Assembly: GCA_028703745.1 (NCBI GenBank)
Contig: JAQVME010000117.1
Span: forward strand, 1 to 5,269
Reading direction: 5' to 3'
Origin: Clostridia bacterium
GTDB lineage: Bacteria > Bacillota > Clostridia > Christensenellales > DTU072
Length of the DNA stretch: 5,269 nucleotides
The notes under the pieces were generated by a model. The model saw only the letters and a list, made by a program, of their open reading frames with translations. It was not told the DNA's origin and searched no databases. Made by a program: the position numbers and the translations under genes. Position 1 is the stretch's first letter. Every line of letters starts with the position of its first letter. Positions 1 to 5,269 of the stretch are shown piece by piece.

Positions 1-62
1 TTGGGGCGCTTTTTGATTGCATTTTCTTGCGCAAATAAAGCCGAAATTTTCTATTTTTTTAT

Positions 63-91
63 TTGACTTTGAGATTTTATAATCTCATAAT
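63..91 (+). promoter_or_regulatory. Sigma-A-type promoter of the FliB-like gene
   Basis: The -35 element TTGACT (63-68) and the -10 element CATAAT (86-91) each match the sigma-A consensus at 5 of 6 bases and are 17 bp apart. Transcription would start near 98, giving a leader of about 39 nt before the ATG at 137. Two other TATAAT hexamers (78-83 and 97-102) lie nearby but lack a -35 at a suitable distance. The spacer is occupied by an inverted repeat, described separately. This is sequence inference only. Confidence 0.6.
70..87. promoter_or_regulatory. Inverted repeat in promoter spacer, candidate operator
   Basis: TGAGATT (70-76) and AATCTCA (81-87) are perfect 7-base inverted arms around TTAT. 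The repeat fills the -35/-10 spacer of the promoter at 63-91 and touches the -10. A repressor bound here would block RNA polymerase; an activator that twists DNA, as MerR-type proteins do, is another option. With no U-tract after it and its position upstream of the predicted transcription start, it is unlikely to be a terminator. The binding protein is unknown. Confidence 0.45.
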
Positions 92-136
92 TGCCTTATA
101 ATGCCAAATAGCATAAAGGGGTAATTAAAAAATTGT

Positions 137-1291
137 ATGTCGGTTACACAAATATTTTTAGTACCGGATTATTACCGAGGTTTTGTCTGCAAAGGCTCTT
201 CTTGCAGATGCACTTGCTGCCGCGGATGGCAAGTAATAGTGTCGTTCGAGGAGTATTTCAAGCTCATGGGGCTTTGTTGCTCAAAAAGACTGCGTAAGCA
301 GTTGGATTGCGCTTTTATTCCCACAGATATTCAAGATATGGAGCGCTACCGCGCTATTAGGCAGGACGGAGAAGGGTATTGTCCGATGCGCCTTTCGAGC
401 GGTCTGTGCGCGCTGCACAAGGAATGCGGCGAAAAGGCGCTGCCGTCCATTTGCAGATATTATCCTCGAGCCGTCAGACAAAAATACTCTTATGAGTGTT
501 CTTGCTCCGCCAGTTGTGAAAAAGTCGCAGAAATACTAATATACAGGCGGGACAAGCTGGTTTTTGAGGAAATAAGGCTTTGCTTTGATTTCAAGCTACC
601 GGCTCTTACTCACGACCAGGCGCATTCGGAAACTTATAAAAAGCTCCGTGCCGTATGCATAAAGCTGCTTCAAGACCGTTCAATGCCGTTAAAAAACCGA
701 TTAGTACGGTTGGGTTATTTCATATTTGAGGCGCACAAGCTTCCGTTCGCCGCTCTGGGCGCTACTATCGAGCAGCTTGCGCAAGACAGCATAGGAATAT
801 ATGAGCAATGCGACGCTTTAGGCGAAGGGCAATCGGGTTTTGATACGCAACGCAAAATCTCCGAATGGTTCGAAGATTATTCCGTCAGTCTCAACGAATA
901 CCGTGAGAGTGTAGAACGCCTTTTGTCCGGTGAAGCCGGCGAGCAAAGCTACGCTACGGCAAGAGCGAGGTTCGAAGAGCTTTTCCCCGATTGGGAAATA
1001 GTCTTTGAAAACTTACTCGTAAATCATATATTTTATGAACAGTACCCTTTTGTCGAGGGAAATACCAATATCCGTGACGCTTATTCGGCGCTTTGCGGCA
1101 TGTACGCTTTCTTGAGGTATATGACTATAGGGTACGTGTATGGCAAGGAGTCGGTGGACGCGTTTGCGGATGTCATTGCCGCATCTTTCAGAGTTATCGA
1201 GCATTCTTCTTTTTACAAGAAAGTTATTATGATGTTAAAGGCAGAAAATAGAGCAGGATTAAACGGGCTGCTGCCGCTCTTAAACTGTTGA
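137..1291 (+). CDS. FliB-family putative protein-lysine N-methylase (Fe-S, cysteine-rich)
   Basis: This 384-residue protein resembles flagellin lysine-N-methylase FliB, which methylates lysines on flagellin and is reported to carry an iron-sulfur cluster. The family pattern is in the N-terminal third: a cysteine cluster C18, C23, C25, C27, C28 ending in CCRGW; then CPMRLSSGLCALH with C82 and C91; then GEKALPSICRYYPR with C97 nearby, C106 and the conserved YPR; then a further group at C121, C123 and C127 in a SxSCEKVAE context. The C-terminal two thirds look helical with few recognisable motifs. Length is usual for the family. The ATG at 137 is the only reasonable start, since an in-frame TAA lies at 122-124, but the nearest SD-like run (AAAGGGG, 115-121) is 15 nt away, so initiation may be weak. 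No flagellar gene is visible nearby, so the substrate may not be flagellin. Family membership is fairly secure; substrate is not. Confidence 0.8.
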   Translation: MSVTQIFLVPDYYRGFVCKGSSCRCTCCRGWQVIVSFEEYFKLMGLCCSKRLRKQLDCAFIPTDIQDMERYRAIRQDGEGYCPMRLSSGLCALHKECGEKALPSICRYYPRAVRQKYSYECSCSASCEKVAEILIYRRDKLVFEEIRLCFDFKLPALTHDQAHSETYKKLRAVCIKLLQDRSMPLKNRLVRLGYFIFEAHKLPFAALGATIEQLAQDSIGIYEQCDALGEGQSGFDTQRKISEWFEDYSVSLNEYRESVERLLSGEAGEQSYATARARFEELFPDWEIVFENLLVNHIFYEQYPFVEGNTNIRDAYSALCGMYAFLRYMTIGYVYGKESVDAFADVIAASFRVIEHSSFYKKVIMMLKAENRAGLNGLLPLLNC

Positions 1292-1293
1292 AA

Positions 1294-1324
1294 AAAGGCT
1301 GCCGGGTTTTGTCCGGCAACCTTT
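1294..1324. terminator. Bidirectional intrinsic terminator between convergent genes
   Basis: The two arms pair as AAAGG with CCTTT and TGCCGG with CCGGCA, with one C/A mismatch between the blocks, a closing G-U pair and a loop of about five bases. On the minus strand the stem runs into TTTTTT, a good U-tract for ending the clpB transcript. On the plus strand it is followed by CTTTCTTATT, a weaker U-rich tail for the FliB-like gene, whose stop codon ends only a few bases before the stem. Confidence 0.85.
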
Positions 1325-1343
1325 CTTATTATATAAAGGGTGT

Positions 1344-3932
1344 TTACTCTACTACGTACTCTCCGTCCTTTACGTCGACGGTTAATACCTTGCCCGGGGC
1401 ATAATCGTAGCGCAGTATGGCGCGACCTATAAGGGTCTCTATCTTTGATTGAATATACCTTTTCAGCGGGCGCGCACCGTATTGAGCGTCATAGCCGTTT
1501 GCCGCAATAAAGCCCTTCGCCCCATCCGTTACTACAAGGTCGAGATTGCGTTCTTTAACACGTGAGGTCAGTGACGTCAGCATAATTTCGATAATCTTTG
1601 TTATATCGTCGCGGGTCAAGGGCTTGTAAAAGATTATTTCGTCGAGTCTGTTGAGAAACTCAGGGCGGAAGCTCTGTTTCAGCAGCTGCATAACTTCATT
1701 CTTGGCTTCTTCGGTGATTTCGCCATAAGCGTCGATGCCCTCTAATATATAATGCGACCCGGCGTTTGAGGTCATGATGATTATGGTGTTTTTGAAATCC
1801 ACCGTTCTTCCTTGGGAATCGGTTATTCTGCCGTCGTCAAGCACTTGAAGCAAAATGTTGAAAACGTCTTGATGCGCCTTTTCGATTTCGTCAAATAGCA
1901 CTACAGAATAGGGTTTGCGTCGCACAGCCTCGGTAAGCTGTCCGCCCTCGTCGTAGCCGACGTAGCCGGGAGGCGCGCCGATAAGCCGTGACACCGAAAA
2001 CCTTTCCATATATTCGCTCATATCAATACGCACCATATTGTGCTCGTCGTCGAACAGCGCCTCGGCAAGAGCCTTGGCAAGCTCGGTTTTTCCCACACCC
2101 GTGGGACCTAGGAACATAAAGGAGCCGATAGGGCGGTTTTGGTCGGAAATGCCTGCTCTCGAGCGTATAATAGCCTCGGTTACTCTTGAGACTGCCTCGT
2201 CTTGTCCGATAACTCTTTTATGCAGTATTTCGTCGAGCTTGAGTATTTTTTGGCGCTCGCCCTCCATAAGTTTGGTTACGGGTATGCCCGTCCATCTGGA
2301 TACTATCTTTGCAATTTCTTCCTCGGTGACCTTGTCACGGAGCAAAGTGGAAGGGGAATTATCGGGATTGCTCTGCGCTTCCGCAAGCTGTTTTTGCAGC
2401 TCGGGTAGTTTGCCGTAACGCAATTTCGCCGCCTTTTCGTAATCGAATGTACGCTGAGCTATCTCTATTTCGGCGTTTATCTTGTCTATGGCTATTTTTA
2501 CATCCTGCACCTTGGTGATGCCTTTCTTTTCGTTTTCCCATTGCGCTTTCATAGCGTTGAACTTCTCACGCAGGTTTGCCAAATCCTTTTGAATTTTTTG
2601 CAACCTGTCCTTTGAAAGGCTGTCGGTTTCCTTCTTGAGCGCCATCTCTTCAATTTCGAGCTGCATTATCTTTCGGGATATATCGTCCATTTCTGTGGGC
2701 ATGGAATCAATTTCTGTCCTTATCATGGCGCAAGCCTCGTCCACAAGGTCTATTGCCTTGTCGGGGAGGAATCTGTCGGTGATATAGCGGTGGGAGAGTA
2801 CGGCGGCGGAGATGAGCGCCTGATCGTGTATCTGCACTCCGTGAAATATCTCGTAGCGTTCTTTTAGTCCTCTCAATATCGAGATAGTGTCCTCAACCGT
2901 CGGTTCGTCAACGAGTACTGGCTGAAAACGCCTTTCAAGTGCGGCGTCCTTTTCGATGTACTTTCTGTATTCGTCAAGCGTGGTGGCTCCGATGCAATGC
3001 AGCTCGCCGCGTGCAAGCATAGGCTTCAAAAGGTTGCCGGCGTCCATGGCGCCGTCCGCCTTGCCTGCGCCCACAATGGTGTGCAGCTCGTCGATGAAAA
3101 GAAGTATTTTGCCATCGCTCTGCTTGATTTCGTTCAATACTGCTTTTAGTCTTTCCTCGAACTCTCCTCTGAATTTCGCGCCGGCAATAAGCGAGCCCAT
3201 GTCAAGCGCAAATATAGTCTTGTCCTTGAGTCCTTCGGGCACGTCGCCGCGCACGATGCGCAGAGCAAGCCCTTCGGCAATGGCGGTCTTGCCCACGCCG
3301 GGCTCTCCGATCAGTACGGGATTATTCTTTGTCTTTCTCGAAAGAATTCTTATGACGTTCCTGATTTCTGCATCGCGCCCGATAACTGGGTCAAGCTTTT
3401 GTTCGCGTGCGCGTTCAACAAGGTCTGTGCCGTATTTTTTTAGCGCTTCATAGGTGCTTTCGGGGTTGTCGCTGGTGACTCTGTTGCCGCTTTTTATTTT
3501 TGCCAATTGGTCCTCAAACTTGGCTTTTGTCAGCCCTGAGTCTTTCATAAGGGAGGTCAAATCAGCCACTATATCAAATATTGAAAGCATGATATGTTCG
3601 ACGGAGACGTATTCGTCTTTCTGCTTTGCGGCAAGCTTTTCGGCGTTGGAAAGAAGATTGTCGGTAATCTGAGCTATATATATCTTTCCCGGCTCTCTGC
3701 CGGCTCCCGACACTCTCGGCGAACGTTGTATCTTGTCGTCCACCTTTGATATAAGCATATCGGTGTCGACTCCGCACTTTTTTACCAGCGACGGAATAAG
3801 TCCGGTTTCGTCGTCGAGCATAGCGTATAACAAATGCTCGGGCATAATTTCGATGTTCTGATTTTCGATGGCGATATTCTGCGCCTTGTTAATAGCTTCA
3901 ATCGCCTTTTGCGTAAATTTCTGGGCGTTCAT
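1344..3932 (-). CDS. clpB: ATP-dependent disaggregase ClpB (Hsp100)
   Basis: ClpB is a cytoplasmic hexameric AAA+ machine that threads aggregated proteins through its pore, working with DnaK/DnaJ/GrpE. At 862 residues it has the usual full length. Order of parts: Clp N-domain (about 1-145); first AAA+ module with Walker A GEPGVGKT (209-216), Walker B LLFIDE (277-282) and arginine fingers in LERRF (R334, R335); the coiled-coil M-domain (about 410-535) that distinguishes ClpB; second AAA+ module with Walker A GPTGVGKT (609-616), Walker B VVLFDE (677-682), pore loop GYVGY (656-660), sensor-1 TSN (721-723), arginine finger R762 in RPEFLNR and sensor-2 GARPLKR (819-825). Pore loop 1 carries Phe254 (AKFRGEFEE) where E. 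coli has Tyr; both are aromatic. All catalytic residues are present. It is second in an operon behind the RHH gene, with a strong SD overlapping that gene's stop. No obvious internal start for a short N-domain-less form was seen near codon 150. Confidence 0.98.
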   Translation of the reverse strand: MNAQKFTQKAIEAINKAQNIAIENQNIEIMPEHLLYAMLDDETGLIPSLVKKCGVDTDMLISKVDDKIQRSPRVSGAGREPGKIYIAQITDNLLSNAEKLAAKQKDEYVSVEHIMLSIFDIVADLTSLMKDSGLTKAKFEDQLAKIKSGNRVTSDNPESTYEALKKYGTDLVERAREQKLDPVIGRDAEIRNVIRILSRKTKNNPVLIGEPGVGKTAIAEGLALRIVRGDVPEGLKDKTIFALDMGSLIAGAKFRGEFEERLKAVLNEIKQSDGKILLFIDELHTIVGAGKADGAMDAGNLLKPMLARGELHCIGATTLDEYRKYIEKDAALERRFQPVLVDEPTVEDTISILRGLKERYEIFHGVQIHDQALISAAVLSHRYITDRFLPDKAIDLVDEACAMIRTEIDSMPTEMDDISRKIMQLEIEEMALKKETDSLSKDRLQKIQKDLANLREKFNAMKAQWENEKKGITKVQDVKIAIDKINAEIEIAQRTFDYEKAAKLRYGKLPELQKQLAEAQSNPDNSPSTLLRDKVTEEEIAKIVSRWTGIPVTKLMEGERQKILKLDEILHKRVIGQDEAVSRVTEAIIRSRAGISDQNRPIGSFMFLGPTGVGKTELAKALAEALFDDEHNMVRIDMSEYMERFSVSRLIGAPPGYVGYDEGGQLTEAVRRKPYSVVLFDEIEKAHQDVFNILLQVLDDGRITDSQGRTVDFKNTIIIMTSNAGSHYILEGIDAYGEITEEAKNEVMQLLKQSFRPEFLNRLDEIIFYKPLTRDDITKIIEIMLTSLTSRVKERNLDLVVTDGAKGFIAANGYDAQYGARPLKRYIQSKIETLIGRAILRYDYAPGKVLTVDVKDGEYVVE

Positions 3933-3937
3933 AAATG

Positions 3938-3944
3938 CCTCCTT
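3938..3944 (-). promoter_or_regulatory. clpB ribosome-binding site overlapping upstream stop codon
   Basis: The minus strand reads TAAGGAGG, then five bases, then the clpB ATG at 3932. The TAA is the stop codon of the upstream RHH gene, so ribosomes finishing that gene sit on the clpB SD. This supports the clpB start and suggests coupled translation of the two genes. Confidence 0.85.
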
Positions 3945-4596
3945 AAATAATATCCATACCGCTGTTGAGATAATACAAATAGCGGTTTTCGATTTGCGTA
4001 GTGGTAGCGTACTCGTTCGACAGATAGCCTTTCAAAATCTCGTCGAACATCTTTATATAATTGCCTATGGCTGAGGCTATAGCATCCGTGGTATACTGCT
4101 TTCCCAACGGTACACGGAAGGAGCGGTAAAACCTGCCGGCATCTAAATTGTAGGTTATGCTGTTCGGAGGATAAAAGTGCGACAGGTATATATTCTCAAG
4201 GTGCACCCAGAGCTTGAAGAACCTTGTAAGCTCCATAAGCAGTTCTGCGCTCTGCGTACGGAAAATGACCTTGAGTTCGCCCACGGTCTCCCTTGCTAAG
4301 CGGTAAAGCTCGACCTCGTACTTGATGGTGGGACGGTACTTGTAGTCCAACGAGCTTTTTAGCGACATAGTCGTGTCGTGCGGCTCAAAGAAGGAAGAGA
4401 ACACACCGTTGTCGAGCAGTTCTGAAATTGCGCTGAAAATGCTGTTTATTTTCTTTTCGGGCGTGACGTAAGACACGTACTCTGCGAGAATTTGGTTGAC
4501 GAGATTTGAGCGGTTGGTGCCTTGCGACGCGGCTATGGCATCAATTTCTTTTATGACGTCATCCGTCAAGATCAAGCTGTATAGGTTTTTTTGCAT
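3943..4596 (-). CDS. RHH-domain protein upstream of clpB, putative transcriptional regulator
   Basis: This 217-residue protein begins with a short beta-strand (about 3-9, NLYSLIL), a helix (about 12-25, DDVIKEIDAIAASQ), a turn and a second helix starting TNRSNLVNQILAEY (27-40). That is the layout of the CopG/Arc/MetJ ribbon-helix-helix fold, including the typical tNRS helix start. Such proteins bind DNA as dimers through the paired strands. Residues about 45-217 form a larger region that I do not recognise: mixed, aromatic-rich, with YKYRPTIKYEVELYRLARE (85-103) and a likely helix around 116-135. The length is several times that of a minimal CopG repressor, so this region may sense a signal or mediate oligomerisation. 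There is no signal peptide or membrane segment. An SD (AAGAGGA, plus-strand 4602-4608) sits five bases before the ATG. It is first in an operon with clpB, and its promoter carries a palindrome, so autoregulation is plausible but unproven. Confidence 0.8.
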   Translation of the reverse strand: MQKNLYSLILTDDVIKEIDAIAASQGTNRSNLVNQILAEYVSYVTPEKKINSIFSAISELLDNGVFSSFFEPHDTTMSLKSSLDYKYRPTIKYEVELYRLARETVGELKVIFRTQSAELLMELTRFFKLWVHLENIYLSHFYPPNSITYNLDAGRFYRSFRVPLGKQYTTDAIASAIGNYIKMFDEILKGYLSNEYATTTQIENRYLYYLNSGMDII

Positions 4597-4626
4597 TTTT
4601 GTCCTCTTTCTGCATTTATTAACTTA

Positions 4627-4655
4627 ATTATATTATTTAGTTGAAAACTTGTCAA
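4627..4655 (-). promoter_or_regulatory. Consensus sigma-A promoter of the RHH-clpB operon
   Basis: On the minus strand a perfect TTGACA (-35, plus positions 4650-4655) is followed after exactly 17 bp by a perfect TATAAT (-10, plus 4627-4632). The predicted start near 4620 gives a leader of about 24 nt containing the SD. A promoter this strong ahead of a stress chaperone would normally need a repressor. No CIRCE (TTAGCACTC-N9-GAGTGCTAA) and no CtsR heptamer repeat is present. Confidence 0.85.
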
Positions 4656-4656
4656 C
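4640..4656. promoter_or_regulatory. Near-palindrome over the -35 element, candidate operator
   Basis: GTTGA (4640-4644) and TCAAC (4652-4656) are perfect inverted arms. The centre adds two further pairs, so the 17-bp element has only one mismatched pair around a central C. It fully covers the -35 hexamer of the RHH-clpB promoter, where a bound protein would exclude RNA polymerase. The co-transcribed RHH protein is the obvious candidate binder, by analogy with other autoregulated RHH proteins; this is inference. Confidence 0.5.
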
Positions 4657-4680
4657 GTATTTACATAAATTGTTTCACGA

Positions 4681-4696
4681 GTTTAGAATTATAAAC
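4681..4696. repeat. Second GTTNA...TNAAC near-palindrome in divergent intergenic region
   Basis: GTTTA (4681-4685) and TAAAC (4692-4696) form inverted arms around GAATTA, with AATT in the centre also self-complementary, so one pair of 16 bp mismatches. The arms resemble GTTGA/TCAAC at 4640-4656, and the centres lie about 40 bp apart, close to four helical turns. It could be an auxiliary operator or chance in AT-rich DNA. Confidence 0.3.
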
Positions 4697-4740
4697 CTGT
4701 TATCTGTAAAATATTATTGCAGAACGATAAATGCTTTGAT

Positions 4741-4753
4741 TGCATATAATGCA
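4741..4753 (+). promoter_or_regulatory. Putative spoVM -10 region within a palindrome
   Basis: CATATAAT (4743-4750) differs by one base from CATACAAT, a form of the mother-cell sigma-E -10 consensus known from Bacillus, and also contains a perfect sigma-A TATAAT (4745-4750). No convincing -35 for either factor lies at the right distance; an AC at 4724-4725 is 17 bp upstream, as in sigma-K promoters, but that -10 match is incomplete. TGCAT (4741-4745) and ATGCA (4749-4753) are perfect inverted arms around the -10. A start near 4757 would leave a short leader containing the SD. Confidence 0.4.
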
Positions 4754-4773
4754 TTTAGAAAAAAAGGAGTATT

Positions 4774-4851
4774 ATGCGTATTTTTTGTGTAAATTGTCCG
4801 GCTATTCTGAAACCTTTCCTAAGATTGTTTTTAAGGAGGAGTAAGGGCTGA
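4774..4851 (+). CDS. spoVM: SpoVM-like spore morphogenesis peptide (25 residues)
   Basis: This tiny gene starts at an ATG four bases after AAAGGAG (4763-4769) and ends at TGA 4849-4851. As I recall the 26-residue B. subtilis SpoVM, the two align without gaps: Met1, basic residue 2 (Arg for Lys), Val6 for Ile, Pro9, Leu12, Leu16 for Val, Arg17, Leu20 and a basic C-terminal tail. Pro9 is the residue tied to shallow amphipathic-helix insertion and recognition of convex membrane in the Bacillus protein. The peptide has six basic and no acidic residues, with hydrophobic residues spaced as in an amphipathic helix (ILKPFLRLFL, 11-20). SpoVM marks the forespore surface in the mother cell and anchors the coat ATPase SpoIVA. 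Codons 21-22 (AGG AGG) create an internal SD-like AAGGAGG (4833-4839), probably by coincidence. No terminator follows before nth. The alternative is a non-functional short ORF, but SD, length and Pro9 together argue against it. Confidence 0.75.
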   Translation: MRIFCVNCPAILKPFLRLFLRRSKG

Positions 4852-4857
4852 AAATGC

Positions 4858-4886
4858 TTGCTAAATATTGATAAATCTGTAATAAT
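4858..4886 (+). promoter_or_regulatory. Putative promoter placing nth transcription start at its ATG
   Basis: TTGCTA (4858-4863, 4 of 6 to consensus) and AATAAT (4881-4886, 5 of 6) are 17 bp apart. The expected start, about seven bases past the -10, falls at 4893-4895, at or just before the nth ATG. This would make a leaderless or nearly leaderless mRNA, which fits the absence of any SD before nth. The hexamers are in AT-rich DNA, so the match is only moderate evidence. Confidence 0.35.
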
Positions 4887-4894
4887 TTATTAGT

Positions 4895-5269
4895 ATGAAA
4901 ACCAAAGATATAATTGAAATATATTCCCGATTGTCGCGTATGCACGAGGGCGCGGCCTGCGAGCTCAATTTTTCCACGCCTTTTGAATTACTTGTGGCTG
5001 TGATTATGAGCGCGCAATGCACCGACAAGAGGGTGAATATTATAACAAACAAGCTGTTTGGAGTTTACAATACACCCGAGCAGTTCGCCGCGCTGACACC
5101 GGAGGCTTTGAAGCCGTACATATTCAGTTGCGGCTTTTATAATAACAAAGCAAAGAACATAATAAATATGTCAAAGGCGCTGATGGACAAGCATAACGGA
5201 GTTGTGCCTAACACAATGGACGAGCTTACGGCGCTGGACGGAGTCGGGCGCAAGACGGCGAGCGTGGTA
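4895..5269 (+). CDS. nth: Endonuclease III (partial, runs off the window)
   Basis: Endonuclease III is a base-excision repair DNA glycosylase and AP lyase that removes oxidised pyrimidines. The 125 residues present match the N-terminal part of the family: FELLVAVIMSAQCTDKRVN (30-48), corresponding to the LLSAQATD region of E. coli Nth; CGFYNNKAKNI (79-89); and the helix-hairpin-helix LDGVGRKTA (114-122), whose Lys120 is the catalytic lysine with the same number as in E. coli. The catalytic aspartate and the four cysteines of the C-terminal [4Fe-4S] loop lie beyond the window edge and cannot be checked. The ATG at 4895 aligns with the family N-terminus, and an in-frame TAA at 4883-4885 excludes a longer ATG, GTG or TTG start. 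No SD precedes it. It starts 43 bp after the spoVM-like stop codon in the same direction, so read-through from that gene is possible. Confidence 0.95.
   Translation, partial: MKTKDIIEIYSRLSRMHEGAACELNFSTPFELLVAVIMSAQCTDKRVNIITNKLFGVYNTPEQFAALTPEALKPYIFSCGFYNNKAKNIINMSKALMDKHNGVVPNTMDELTALDGVGRKTASVV

Noticed and set aside
27..34. Short palindrome TTGCGCAA as a terminator or operator
   Set aside because: It is only 8 bp, has no loop or U-tract, and is not near a promoter element.
1..66. Open reading frame entering from the left edge and ending at TGA 64-66
   Set aside because: Only 21 codons are visible, ending in a Phe/Ile-rich AT tract with no recognisable motif, so it cannot be told from chance.
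78..102. Two perfect TATAAT hexamers (78-83 and 97-102) as the -10 of the FliB-like gene
   Set aside because: Neither has a -35-like element at 16-18 bp; CATAAT at 86-91 is better placed after TTGACT. They cannot be excluded as weak extra starts.
281..481. Minus-strand open frames inside the FliB-like gene (281-481 and 1013-1204)
   Set aside because: They are antisense to the recognisable cysteine-motif coding region and its continuation, without family resemblance.
2956..3453. Long open frame on the plus strand opposite clpB (also 2038-2418, 2202-2408, 3454-3672 and 3868-4074)
   Set aside because: These lie antisense to conserved AAA+ coding sequence or the RHH gene, have low-complexity Ser/Ala/Leu-rich products and no convincing SD; they are by-products of clpB codon usage.
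4597..4773. CIRCE or CtsR heat-shock operator upstream of the clpB operon
   Set aside because: Neither the CIRCE inverted repeat nor tandem GGTCAAA-type heptamers can be found; the palindrome present has a different sequence.
4854..4871. Five-codon ORF after a strong SD (AAGGAGG, 4833-4839)
   Set aside because: The SD is 14 nt from the ATG and is explained by two AGG arginine codons of the spoVM-like gene.
4861..5052. Minus-strand open frame of 63 codons at the start of nth
   Set aside because: It overlaps the conserved nth N-terminus in antisense, and its product is unlike anything recognised.

Overview
The window looks like chromosomal DNA from a spore-forming, low-to-mid GC Firmicute, probably a member of the Clostridia. 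Four things suggest this: purine-rich Shine-Dalgarno (SD) sequences (AAGGAGG, AAAGGAG), sigma-A-type promoters, a cysteine-rich FliB-like protein of a type common in Clostridia, and a 25-codon gene that aligns without gaps to the sporulation peptide SpoVM. No mobile element, tRNA, rRNA or CRISPR array was seen.

Layout from left to right. Positions 1-136 are non-coding and hold a good promoter (TTGACT, 17 bp, CATAAT) whose spacer is almost filled by a perfect inverted repeat. This drives a rightward FliB-family putative protein-lysine methylase gene (137-1291). A bidirectional hairpin terminator (about 1294-1324) separates it from a leftward two-gene operon. That operon starts at a perfect consensus promoter (TTGACA, 17 bp, TATAAT on the minus strand, 4627-4655). 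It encodes a 217-residue protein with an N-terminal ribbon-helix-helix (RHH) DNA-binding domain (3943-4596), then the disaggregase ClpB (1344-3932). The clpB ribosome-binding site overlaps the stop codon of the RHH gene.

Rightward from the same divergent intergenic region lies the tiny spoVM-like gene (4774-4851), with a good SD and a -10 element resembling both mother-cell sigma-E and sigma-A sites. It is followed by the start of endonuclease III, nth (4895 to the window edge), which has no SD and may be leaderless.

The most interesting points are these. First, an RHH regulator is translationally linked to clpB while no CIRCE or CtsR site is visible; a 17-bp near-palindrome covers the -35 of their shared promoter, so the RHH protein may be an autoregulator that sets ClpB levels. 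Second, there is an easily missed SpoVM homologue. Third, the FliB-like gene has an operator-like palindrome inside its promoter. All functional assignments rest on reading motifs by eye; no database search was run.
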